A stretch of DNA of 64,000 nucleotides from JAJFUG01 sp964473155 (lineage in GTDB: Bacteria; Gemmatimonadota; Glassbacteria; GWA2-58-10): contig CAYYNT010000007.1 in NCBI GenBank assembly GCA_964473155.1, forward strand, positions 38,022 to 102,021, read 5' to 3'. This document shows positions 51,381 to 59,666 of the stretch, in pieces. Positions within the stretch are counted from its first letter, which is position 1; every line of letters starts with the position of its first letter. The translations under genes were made by a program, and so were the position numbers. The notes beneath the pieces are model-generated. The model saw nothing but the letters and a program-made list of their open reading frames with translations. It had not been told where the DNA came from and made no database searches.

Positions 51381-53285
51381 ATGGATCGAGGGAAGCAAAT
51401 GATAGATTCTTTGGCTTGGAAGCTGAATCTTCCACAGGAATTGCGCGATATTTTCAGACAATCTCCATGTGTTCATGTCGCCGGTTCTGTCGATGAGCTG
51501 TTCGGCTTGGCATGCCAGGGGCCTGAGAATAATTATTTCGAGGTCGAATACGGGTTGCCGGATGGGAGACGGGTGGTGGAAGCTACTGTGTCCAGGGTCC
51601 GCAACGGCCTGGCTGTTAATTACACTGAGCCGTACATGCGGAGACGGGATCCGGATACGATGGTCATCGCAGATGAGCAGCCATCCGACAAGGTGCGGTT
51701 TCATGACCGTTTTGGACAGCCGTTCGGCGGGCTGCGTCAGCAGACGTTCGAATGGCTCGCCAGGCAGGAACTGGCGGCTTTCGTTTTTCAGACAGGGCGG
51801 GGTGCAATGGGGCAGCCTGCCATAGCTGTCGCCCCGGCGAATGCGGCTTTTTTCCCCCTTGCGCTTTCGCTTCTTCAGGGAATAATCCCCCCGAATGATC
51901 TGCCGGAAGGCTTTTCTCCGGAAGTTTTCGTGTATGTGGCGCCACCGTTCAGACATACGTTTTTTAACGGTAAACAGGTTGTGGTCCACAACCGGTCTGG
52001 AGTTATACACGAAATTTTTTCTTACAATCTTTATCCCGGACCGAGCGCCAAGAAAGGAATATACGGCGCTCTGATCCATTTAGGCGAACAGCAGAACTGG
52101 GTTGCGGCTCATTGTTCGACTGTGCAGATTGTGACTCCGTACGATAATATAGTCACTATCATGCATGAGGGGGCCAGCGGAGGAGGCAAGAGTGAGATGC
52201 TTGAACAGCCGCACCGTCTTCCGGACGGGCAGTTGCTGAAAGGCCGCAATCTTGTCACCGGCGAGGAGCGTTTCGTCGAGCTTCCCCGCACTTGCGACCT
52301 TCGCCCGGTGTGCGACGACATCGCTTTATGCCATTCTGACATTCAACAGAGCAACGGCAAGCTTTGGGTGGCTGATGCCGAGGATGCCTGGTTTGTCCGG
52401 GTGGATCATATTGTCGAATACGGAACTGATCCGAACCTTGAGAAGTTGACGGCGCAACCGTCGCGTCCCCTGATGTTTTTGAACATTGACGCTGTCCCGA
52501 GAAGCCGGGCCCTGATCTGGGAGCACATAGAGGATGCTCCCGGGGTGCGATGTTCCAATCCGCGTGTAATCCTGCCGCGAGATCAGGTTCCTGGAATAAT
52601 TGAAAAACCGGTGAGCGTTGACATACGAAGTTTCGGTATCCGCACACCTCCGTGCACGCGCGATAATCCAAGTTACGGAATCCTGGGATTGTTTCACATT
52701 TTACCGCCTGCCCTGGCATGGCTCTGGCGGCTGGTGGCGCCGAGAGGGTATTCCAATCCCAGCATAGTCGATACGGATTCAATGAGCAGCGAAGGCGTGG
52801 GCAGCTACTGGCCCTTCGCCACGGGAAGGAAAGTCGTTCAGGCCAACCTGCTGTTAGAGCAGATAAAAAGCACTCCTCAGACCCGTTATATATTGGTTCC
52901 CAATCAGCATGTCGGGGCCTGGAAGACAGGTTTTATGCCGCAGTGGCTGGCGCGGGAGTATCTTGCCAGAAGGGGAGCGGCGAAATTCGTCAAAGACCAG
53001 GTAATTGAAGCAAGATGTTCATTGCTCGGTTATGCCCTCAGGTCAATGCGCATCGAAGGGGTTAGAGTGCACCAATGGTTTCTCGAGGTGAACACTCAAC
53101 CCGAGGTGGGCGATGAGGGATACGACAAGGGAGCGGAGATACTGAGGGAATTTTTTCACCAGTGCCTGCGACAATACCTTGAGCCGGATTTGTCCCCACT
53201 GGGACGGAGTATAATCGAGTGCTGTCTTGAAAACGGATCGGTTGAAGATTATGAGCTTCTCCTCGGGAGATCTGAGTGGATTTAG
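51381..53285 (+). CDS. PEPCK/HprK-like P-loop protein (DUF4914-like)
   Basis: 634 residues, ATG preceded by AGGAAAG. A P-loop HEGASGGGKSEM (residues 262-273) resembles those of PEP carboxykinase (GxSGxGKT) and of HprK (GPSGIGKSE); CDDIALCHSD (311-320) would be the kinase-2-like acidic motif. Both proteins share one fold. The size and motifs fit an uncharacterised family I recall as DUF4914. An ATP-dependent kinase or carboxykinase-like activity is inferred; the substrate is unknown. The stop overlaps a HAD remnant by 10 nt. Confidence 0.6.
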   Translation: MDRGKQMIDSLAWKLNLPQELRDIFRQSPCVHVAGSVDELFGLACQGPENNYFEVEYGLPDGRRVVEATVSRVRNGLAVNYTEPYMRRRDPDTMVIADEQPSDKVRFHDRFGQPFGGLRQQTFEWLARQELAAFVFQTGRGAMGQPAIAVAPANAAFFPLALSLLQGIIPPNDLPEGFSPEVFVYVAPPFRHTFFNGKQVVVHNRSGVIHEIFSYNLYPGPSAKKGIYGALIHLGEQQNWVAAHCSTVQIVTPYDNIVTIMHEGASGGGKSEMLEQPHRLPDGQLLKGRNLVTGEERFVELPRTCDLRPVCDDIALCHSDIQQSNGKLWVADAEDAWFVRVDHIVEYGTDPNLEKLTAQPSRPLMFLNIDAVPRSRALIWEHIEDAPGVRCSNPRVILPRDQVPGIIEKPVSVDIRSFGIRTPPCTRDNPSYGILGLFHILPPALAWLWRLVAPRGYSNPSIVDTDSMSSEGVGSYWPFATGRKVVQANLLLEQIKSTPQTRYILVPNQHVGAWKTGFMPQWLAREYLARRGAAKFVKDQVIEARCSLLGYALRSMRIEGVRVHQWFLEVNTQPEVGDEGYDKGAEILREFFHQCLRQYLEPDLSPLGRSIIECCLENGSVEDYELLLGRSEWI

Positions 53286-53473
53286 GAACGGGAGAAGCCT
53301 TTGCCCGTCCGGCGGTGTTTCTTGACCGGGATGGCGTCATTATTGAAGATAGAGGCGATCTGTCATCTCCTTCTCAGGTGGTGTTGTTCGAGGATACGAT
53401 CCCGTCCCTTAAGATGCTGCAAGGACTGTTTGTTTTGTTCATCGTGACCAACCAGGCCGGGAGTGTAGCTTGA
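53276..53473 (+). pseudogene. Truncated HAD phosphatase (GmhB-like)
   Basis: 65 codons from a GTG overlapping the preceding gene. It has HAD motif I in PAVFLDRDGVIIEDRGDLS and motif II in LFIVTNQAG, then ends at a TGA where GmhB-type histidinol/heptose phosphatases continue for more than 100 residues. Motifs III and IV are missing, so it cannot be active alone. The MFS remnant begins directly after the stop, in the same frame, which suggests a deletion joined two genes. Confidence 0.7.
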
Positions 53474-53791
53474 AATATGCTGTTCTGGCGGTTTCGGTCA
53501 TCGTACAACTATTTTACGGCTTTAACAGGATTCGGGTTCGGCGCGTGTTTCGTGATCCATGCTTCTCTTGTGGGCGGCAGGTAAGGGGCGGACAGAATGG
53601 TAGATGTCTATCCGCTCGTTTTTCTGGCATATGGAATAGCCGGAATGACCGGACCGTGGGCTGGAGGATGGCTTTTTGACGTTACGCAAAGCTGTCTCTA
53701 CTCGATCGTAACAGGGATGGCGGTTGTACTGACAGGAATGCTCTCGTTCAGGTTGCTTTTTCAACGGGCTCAAGGTGTCTTTATCAAGTGA
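53474..53791 (+). pseudogene. C-terminal remnant of an MFS transporter (OFA/OxlT-like)
   Basis: Translation in the same frame as the HAD remnant gives NYFTALTGFGFGACFVIHAS, a TAA at 53582, then VDVYPLVFLAYGIAGMTGP and AGGWLFD. This is the last third of an oxalate/formate-antiporter-family MFS carrier (FxAYGxAGxxGP motif). The N-terminal two thirds are absent and a stop interrupts the rest, so it is dead. No transposase or repeat marks the junction at about 53460-53475. Confidence 0.7.
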
Positions 53792-53835
53792 GCGTGGTAT
53801 GCCATTTCCCCATCGAACGGGGTTTGGGCGGTGCC

Positions 53836-53857
53836 AGCCGGCTCGATCGGCTTTTAA
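53836..53857 (+). terminator. Weak terminator-like hairpin before alaS
   Basis: AGCCG (53836-53840) pairs with CGGCT (53848-53852) with a loop of 7, followed by TTTAAT. Short stem, so only suggestive. The rest of 53792-53972 has no gene that I recognise. Confidence 0.35.
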
Positions 53858-53972
53858 TCCCGGAGTGACGTAATCACATTCACTTGTTTCATATTAGGTC
53901 TTTTTTATCCCGTCTCCGGACATTTCTCAACCGGAAAGGGATGCAATGGAATTTTATCTTTTTTGACTGGGA

Positions 53973-56603
53973 ATGACAATGCGCAGTGCGGACCAGGTAA
54001 GAAGGGAATTCATCGAGTTTTTCAAACAGCGTGGACACACGTTCGCCCCCAGCTCGCCGGTGGTTCCGGCGGGAGATCCGACCCTGCTGTTTATCAACGC
54101 CGGGATGAACCAGTTCAAGGACGTGTTCCTGGGGACCGGCCGCCGCGACTACAGCCGCGCCGTGAACAGCCAGAAATGCATCCGGGTCTCGGGCAAGCAC
54201 AATGACCTGGAGCAGGTGGGGCGCGACACCTACCATCATACTTTCTTCGAGATGTTAGGCAACTGGAGTTTCGGCGATTACGGCAAGCGCGAGGCGATCA
54301 CCTGGGCCTGGGAGCTTTTGACCGGACTATGGGGCCTGCCGAAAGAACGCCTGTACGCCACCGTGTATCTGGATGATGACGAGGCCGAATCGCTATGGAA
54401 AAGCGAGACCGATATCGACCCAGCGCATATATTCCGCTTCGAGCACGAGAATTTCTGGGAGATGGGAGAGACCGGCCCCTGCGGCCCGTGCAGCGAGATT
54501 CATATCGACCTGGGCGAAACCCCCGGCCCCCTGTCCCTGGCGGCTGACCCGAAACGCGGGGTGAACAGCGGCGACCCTCGTTTCATCGAGCTGTGGAACC
54601 TGGTGTTTATCCGTTTCGAACGCCAGGCCGACCACTCGCTTGTCCCGCTCGCCAGGACGCACGTGGACACCGGCATGGGTTTCGAGCGTATCCTTTCGGT
54701 CTTGCAGGGATCGAACTCGAATTTCGAGACCGATGTTTTCCGTCCGATAATAGACCATATAAGCGAACTGAGCGGACGCGCCTATACTCCGGGCGAGGAT
54801 GGCACGCCGCACCGCGTGATAGCCGACCACGTGCGCATGCTCACTTTTGCCCTGACCGATGGCGTAACTCCATCCAACGAGGGGCGCGGTTACGTGGCGC
54901 GCCGTATCCTCAGGCGGGCCGCCCGTTTCGGCCGGGAACTGGGGGTGAAAGAGCCGTTCATACACAAGCTGGTCCCCACGGTGGTCCGGGTGCTGGGTGG
55001 CGCATACCCCGAAATATCTGAGCGCCAGGCCCACGTGATGCAGGTGGTCCGGGCCGAGGAGGAAAGTTTCGGACTGACCCTGGACCGCGGCCTGGAGTTT
55101 ATCTACGGTATCATCGGCCGGGTGAAAGCCGCTGGCGGAAACATGATCCCGGCGGAGGACAAGTTCAGGCTGGCCGACACCTATGGTTTCCCGCCGGACA
55201 TGACCGACCAGATCGCCCGCGAGAAAGGCTTTGGGGTGGATGAGGCCGGGTTCCTGGCACTGATGAATAAACAGCGCGAGCAGTCCCGCGCGGACAGCCG
55301 TTTCGGCTGGCAGTCCGACCCGGCTCGCTGGGCCAAGCAGCTTGGGGATCAGGCTGTCACGCAGTTCGTGGGTTATGACCTCAGAATGACTGAGGCCCAT
55401 GTCCTGGGTGCGGATGAGAACTCAATAGTCCTGGATCAGACTCCGTTCTATGCCGAGAGCGGCGGCCAGACAGCGGATTGCGGCGAGATAACAGGGCCGG
55501 GTTTCGCGTTCCGGGTTGAATCGGTGCGCAAGGCCGGGTCGCTGGTGGTGCACGAGGGGAAGTTCATTGCAGGAGGCCCGGAGGCGGCCAGACCGGGAAG
55601 CGTGGTCGAGGCCAGGATCGATATGGCACGCCGGGCGGCGACAGCGCGCAACCACACCGCCACACATCTGCTGCACCGCGCCCTGCGTGACTTGCTGGGA
55701 GAGGGTGCAGTGCAGGCGGGTTCGCTGGTCAGTCCGGAGTATCTGCGGTTCGATTTCAATTACTACTCGCGCGTGCCCGAGGAGACAATCCTTGAGATCG
55801 AGAAACGCGTGAACGCAGTTGTGCGCGAGGACCGTCCGGTCCTCACCCGGATCAAGCCTTACGACCAGGCCGTGGCAGAGGGGGCGACCGCCCTGTTCGG
55901 CGAGAAATACGAAAGCCGGGTGCGCGTGGTGGAGGTGGAAGGTTTCAGCCAGGAGCTTTGCGGCGGGACGCATGTCAGGGCCAGCGGCGAGATCGGCGCG
56001 TTCGTGATCACCGCCGAATCGAGCGTGGCCTCGGGCGTGCGCCGCATCGAGGCCCTGACCGGCGCGAGGGCGATAGAGCGCCTTCTGGAGCGCAGCCATC
56101 TGGTGGACAGCCTGCGCTCGATGCTGACAGCGGGAGATGAAAACCTGGCCGCACAGGTGGATGAGGTTCTGCGGGAACGGAAAGCCTTGCAGAAAGAGAT
56201 CGATGAACTGAAGAAGGAAAAAATACAGCAGCAGGTGGAGAAAGACCTTGCCAGTAATTTTGAGGATTTGCCGAAAGGGAAAATGTACGTCTCTCCGCTG
56301 ATGGACTGCGATGTCGAGGCCCTGAAGCTGGCCGCGGACAAGTTCCGTGAATCCGCCGGCGCGAATGCGGTAGGGCTTTTCACCTCGGTCCAGGACGGGA
56401 AACTGCTGTTCGCCTGCGCCGTGACCGATGAACTGGTGAAAGCCGGAGTCAAGGCCGGGGAACTGGTCGGCCAGGTGGCGAAGGCCGCGGGGGGCGGCGG
56501 GGGAGGCAAGCCGCACCTGGCGACCGCAGGCGGCAGACAGCCGGAAAAACTGGATGAGGCGGTTGGAGTTTTCAGGAACCTGGTCCGGGAGAAACTATCG
56601 TAA
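53973..56603 (+). CDS. alaS: Alanine-tRNA ligase
   Basis: 876 residues, normal length; the ATG at 53979 is also possible. Catalytic domain: FFKQRGHTFAPSSPVVPAGD, INAGMNQFKDVFLG, YHHTFFEMLGNWSFGDYGKR. Editing domain: NHTATHLLHRALRD (about 560) and LCGGTHVRASGEIG (about 662) with the zinc ligands. A coiled coil and DHHA1-type C-terminal domain end the protein. The following gene overlaps its stop (TAATG). Confidence 0.97.
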   Translation: MTMRSADQVRREFIEFFKQRGHTFAPSSPVVPAGDPTLLFINAGMNQFKDVFLGTGRRDYSRAVNSQKCIRVSGKHNDLEQVGRDTYHHTFFEMLGNWSFGDYGKREAITWAWELLTGLWGLPKERLYATVYLDDDEAESLWKSETDIDPAHIFRFEHENFWEMGETGPCGPCSEIHIDLGETPGPLSLAADPKRGVNSGDPRFIELWNLVFIRFERQADHSLVPLARTHVDTGMGFERILSVLQGSNSNFETDVFRPIIDHISELSGRAYTPGEDGTPHRVIADHVRMLTFALTDGVTPSNEGRGYVARRILRRAARFGRELGVKEPFIHKLVPTVVRVLGGAYPEISERQAHVMQVVRAEEESFGLTLDRGLEFIYGIIGRVKAAGGNMIPAEDKFRLADTYGFPPDMTDQIAREKGFGVDEAGFLALMNKQREQSRADSRFGWQSDPARWAKQLGDQAVTQFVGYDLRMTEAHVLGADENSIVLDQTPFYAESGGQTADCGEITGPGFAFRVESVRKAGSLVVHEGKFIAGGPEAARPGSVVEARIDMARRAATARNHTATHLLHRALRDLLGEGAVQAGSLVSPEYLRFDFNYYSRVPEETILEIEKRVNAVVREDRPVLTRIKPYDQAVAEGATALFGEKYESRVRVVEVEGFSQELCGGTHVRASGEIGAFVITAESSVASGVRRIEALTGARAIERLLERSHLVDSLRSMLTAGDENLAAQVDEVLRERKALQKEIDELKKEKIQQQVEKDLASNFEDLPKGKMYVSPLMDCDVEALKLAADKFRESAGANAVGLFTSVQDGKLLFACAVTDELVKAGVKAGELVGQVAKAAGGGGGGKPHLATAGGRQPEKLDEAVGVFRNLVREKLS

Positions 56604-57352
56604 TGGGTAAGGCTGGTGAATTTAATCCCGCAAAAGTCAAGGCCGCCTGCGACAAGGCTCTGGCAGACCTACTGGATGGCCTGGACAGGGAGCATTATCC
56701 CGCTTCCCTGTATGCGCTTCTGCGGAAAGTGCTTTTTCCTGGGGAAGGCGCATTACGCGCCACGGCCCTTCTGACTGCCGTTGTTTCATCTTACCGTGGA
56801 ATTCCGCAGGTGGAAGGGTATATCATGGCGGCCCAGGAGATGTTGTTGCGCGGCTGGCTTCTGCAGTCGGTTTTTGTAAGCGTGAAGCTGGAATCGGGCA
56901 ATGACGGCCTGGCGCGGAAAATATCCGCGGAACATTCTGAGGCTCTGGTCCTTCTGGCAGCCGACACCCTTTTCACGCTGCCTTTCGAGATACTGGCGAG
57001 CCGGGGCGGGGACAAAGCGGTTGAGGTCGCCGGGCGCTTTTCGGATAATTTCGGACCGGACGGTCTTCTGCAAAATCTCGACCGGACAGGTGAAACCCTG
57101 GAAGCTTTCCTGAATGAGAACCCGCTGCCCGCTCTGGCCGCCGCCGCGATCCCTGATCTGCCGGATGAATATGCCTTCGGGGTTCTGGCAAGGTATTGCT
57201 GGCTGCGGGAAGCGCGGGACTGGTTCGGCCGGGAACAGCCGGTCAGGTGCGGTCTGGCCGGAGCCTTGGATCGGAGAGACTGCCTCGGGCTGGATGCAAA
57301 CAGCCCTCCGGGAAGCATTTATATGGCTCTGTACAGGCATCTTGGCAAATAA
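56603..57352 (+). CDS. Degenerate polyprenyl-synthetase-like helical protein
   Basis: 249 residues, overlapping the alaS stop by one base. All-helical; LRATALLTAVVSSYRGIP (51-68) and LLAADTLFTLPFEILASRG (117-135) resemble the opening helix and the GD-x-LL-x2-AF helix of trans-isoprenyl diphosphate synthases. The place for the first Asp-rich motif reads LQSVFVSVKLESGNDG and no second DDxxD is present, so catalysis is unlikely. It could be a non-catalytic subunit-like relative. The homology is my reading of pattern and spacing, not of a search. Confidence 0.5.
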   Translation: MGKAGEFNPAKVKAACDKALADLLDGLDREHYPASLYALLRKVLFPGEGALRATALLTAVVSSYRGIPQVEGYIMAAQEMLLRGWLLQSVFVSVKLESGNDGLARKISAEHSEALVLLAADTLFTLPFEILASRGGDKAVEVAGRFSDNFGPDGLLQNLDRTGETLEAFLNENPLPALAAAAIPDLPDEYAFGVLARYCWLREARDWFGREQPVRCGLAGALDRRDCLGLDANSPPGSIYMALYRHLGK

Positions 57353-57486
57353 AAGGGGCTGTCCCAAAAGTCTCCGATTTTGCTCTTTGCAAATTGATGC
57401 AATCTCTAAACAATTGAAATAAAAGCAGTTCTGTAGGGGCACGGCGCGCCGTGCCCCTGCGTTTAAGACTTTTGGGACAGCCCCTT
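57353..57486. repeat. MITE-like element with nested palindrome
   Basis: 134 bp bounded by perfect 21-bp inverted repeats: 57353-57373 begins AAGGGGCTGTCCCAAAAGTC and its exact reverse complement occupies 57466-57486. Inside, near the right end, lies a perfect 24-nt palindrome at 57435-57458 centred on GGCGCGCC. There is no coding capacity. The termini resemble those of IS1182-like elements, though I cannot verify that. The internal palindrome may also act as a terminator for the alaS transcript. Confidence 0.78.
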
Positions 57487-57511
57487 ATATCTGAATCTGG
57501 AGCAGGGACAG

Positions 57512-58657
57512 ATGAATTTCAGCGGTTGGACGGATCATCTTCCGCCACCGGGAGAAACGGTGGCCGTCGCGATGAGCGGCGGGGTCGACAGTTCAGTCGC
57601 CGCCTGCCTTCTGGCGGAGCGTGGCTGCAAGATGATCGGCCTGACAATGAAGATGTTCTGCTATTCTGAAAATGAGCCGGGTGAGCGGAGCTGCTGCAAT
57701 ATCGATTCGATTGCGGATGCCCGTTCGGTTTGCGATTCTCTTGGTGTTCCGCATTACGTGCTGGATGGCGCCGCTCTGTTCCGCGAGCGGGTGATCGAGC
57801 CATTCATCCGGGAATACCTGGCTGGACGGACCCCCAATCCGTGCGTGGACTGTAACGCTTTCGTCAAGTTCCCGGTTGCCTTGTCAAGGGCGCAAGCCCT
57901 GGGAGCGAGCTGTCTTGCCACCGGGCATTACGCCCGTCTTCTGATCCCGCCGCAGCCGGATGAAGGCAACGGACCTCGGATTGTCCTGGCACGGGGACTG
58001 GACTCAGCCAAGGACCAGAGCTATTTCCTCTGGGGATTGAGACGACAGGACCTGCGGTTGCATGCTTTTCCGCTTGGCCGCCTGGAAAAGACCACCGTGA
58101 GACAGATCGCCTCACGGATGGGCTTGAGAGTGTCACAGAAAAAAGAGAGCCAGGAGGTTTGTTTCGTGGGGCGTGATTCGTTGGAAGAGTTCATCCGGCG
58201 CATGCATGGTCCGGAAATTCTTCCGGGAATGCATCCCGGCCCTCTTCTGGATGAATCCGGCCGGAGGATAGGCACGCATCGCGGAGCGGCGTTCTACACT
58301 ATCGGGCAGAGGCGTGGCGTGGGCGCGGCGCTCGGGTTTCCGGCTTATGTCACCGCTGTGGACACGACAACGAACACGGTGGTGGTGGGCGGTCAGGAGC
58401 GGCTGCTATCAGGGGCTTTTCTGGTAAAAAGATTGAATTATCTTGTCCCGCAGCCTGAAAAAGCCTTCGAGGCGATGATAAGCATCCGTCACCGCCATAA
58501 ACCGGTCTCGGGCAGAGTGGAGCAATTGGGACCGGATCAGGCTCGGGTGACGCTGGATAAAGCTCAACGGGCGGTGACTCCCGGACAATCAGCGGTCTTT
58601 TACTCGGGCAGGATAGTTCTGGGCGGAGGCATAATCGACAGTGTGGAATCACAGTGA
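57512..58657 (+). CDS. mnmA: tRNA-specific 2-thiouridylase
   Basis: 381 residues. It thiolates uridine 34 of tRNA-Lys, -Glu and -Gln. PP-loop VAVAMSGGVDSSVAACLLAE; RTPNPCVDCNAFVKF with the first catalytic Cys; KDQSYFLWGL; QEVCFVGRDS with the second catalytic Cys; IGQRRGVGAA. A Cys-rich stretch (SCCNIDSIADARSVC) is normal in a subset of the family. It lies 25 nt after the MITE, so its promoter may lie within or near the element. Confidence 0.95.
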   Translation: MNFSGWTDHLPPPGETVAVAMSGGVDSSVAACLLAERGCKMIGLTMKMFCYSENEPGERSCCNIDSIADARSVCDSLGVPHYVLDGAALFRERVIEPFIREYLAGRTPNPCVDCNAFVKFPVALSRAQALGASCLATGHYARLLIPPQPDEGNGPRIVLARGLDSAKDQSYFLWGLRRQDLRLHAFPLGRLEKTTVRQIASRMGLRVSQKKESQEVCFVGRDSLEEFIRRMHGPEILPGMHPGPLLDESGRRIGTHRGAAFYTIGQRRGVGAALGFPAYVTAVDTTTNTVVVGGQERLLSGAFLVKRLNYLVPQPEKAFEAMISIRHRHKPVSGRVEQLGPDQARVTLDKAQRAVTPGQSAVFYSGRIVLGGGIIDSVESQ

Positions 58658-58690
58658 ATTATTTTTACATTGAAATGGAAGGAAAATTAC

Positions 58691-59260
58691 TCATTTTTTA
58701 CTGTCGAGAGACAGAATGCGGGCGGTCTCCCGGCTGAGTCTTTCAGGATCGACCGGGAGCGGAAAATAGTGATCCACGGCATTTTCGGCTGGTGTCTTCC
58801 GTTCCGCGGCGGTGGTAAGCATGATCACGCGCACCCTGTTCAGGTACTGTGTTCTTTTTATCCGGTGGGCGATTTCCTCGGTGTTAAGGCCGTTCAACTC
58901 CTGATTAAGAATCACGAGGTCGGGTTTGAAAGACGCCAGCAGTTCTCCGCCCTCGAAAGCATCCGCGGCGGTCGCCACCTCATAGCTTGTTCCACGCTGC
59001 AAGCCTTTTAGAATGATCTCCCGCGCCTGTGTACTGGAATCGATTATCAGTACGCGCCGGCGGCAGGTCAAAGTATCGTTGCTTATCGGGATATTGTTGT
59101 CTTTCAGGAAGTCATCCAGGTCCTTGCGGTAAATACGGCGGTGTCCGCCAAGGGTCCTGAAAGCTTTAAGGTTTTCATCCCGGATCCAGTTTTTGATCGT
59201 TCCAAGATGCACATGGCAATATTTCGCCGCCTCGAACGTCGTGAGAATTTCTTTATCCAT
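58691..59260 (-). CDS. Excisionase-type HTH protein with pseudo-receiver domain
   Basis: 189 residues. Residues 6-52 are a MerR/excisionase-like DNA-binding domain (TTFEAAKYCHVHLGTIKNWI, GGHRRIYRKDLDDFL). Residues 68-185 have the receiver fold (RRRVLIIDSSTQAREIILKG, KPDLVILNQELNGL, VRVIMLTTAA). The phospho-acceptor Asp is Asn119, the acidic pair is reduced to one Asp (74) and the conserved Lys is Leu168. It is therefore unlikely to be phosphorylated by the usual route. It could respond to a ligand or dimerise constitutively. Convergent with mnmA, divergent from parA. Confidence 0.8.
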   Translation of the reverse strand: MDKEILTTFEAAKYCHVHLGTIKNWIRDENLKAFRTLGGHRRIYRKDLDDFLKDNNIPISNDTLTCRRRVLIIDSSTQAREIILKGLQRGTSYEVATAADAFEGGELLASFKPDLVILNQELNGLNTEEIAHRIKRTQYLNRVRVIMLTTAAERKTPAENAVDHYFPLPVDPERLSRETARILSLDSKK

Positions 59261-59666
59261 ATATATGGTTTTGATATAATTGTGTTTATTGCTATTTTAG
59301 GCATAATTAATGTGTAAGCTGTAAAAAGAAATAAAATCAGTAATACAAAAAGTCAAGCCATATTTCAGCGTGTAACAGATTTTCTTTTGACTGGTCCGCC
59401 TGAATAACGGAAAAGAATCCTTCAAAAGGTCTTCAAATGCAGCATACGGAAGTCTCAGCCGGAAATTATGGCGGGTTAAGATTTGAAATTGCAAGTCGTT
59501 AAATTTGTTGTCGGGTCTGGCAACCTGATGAAGCGGTGAGTGGCGGAGGGAGAATTTTCTTTTCAAACTTTATGCTGGATATTAATATAACACAGGTATT
59601 CCCGACACCGCCAGACCGTGACGACAAATTCGTTCCGGTTGTGACAACACGGTTCACAGGGGCGCC
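59261..59666. other. Intergenic region upstream of parA
   Basis: 406 nt, AT-rich, between divergent genes. A minus-strand frame of 89 codons (59297-59566) has no ribosome-binding site or recognisable domain and is not called. Near the parA start, CCGTG at about 59616 and CACGG at about 59648 flank two copies of GTGAC(G/A)ACA, a possible operator. No parS-type GTTTCACGTGAAAC sequence was found here. Confidence 0.35.

Noticed and set aside
59297..59566. Minus-strand frame of 89 codons upstream of parA
   Set aside because: No ribosome-binding site, no recognisable domain, composition of an AT-rich intergenic region; it also occupies the expected promoter region of parA.
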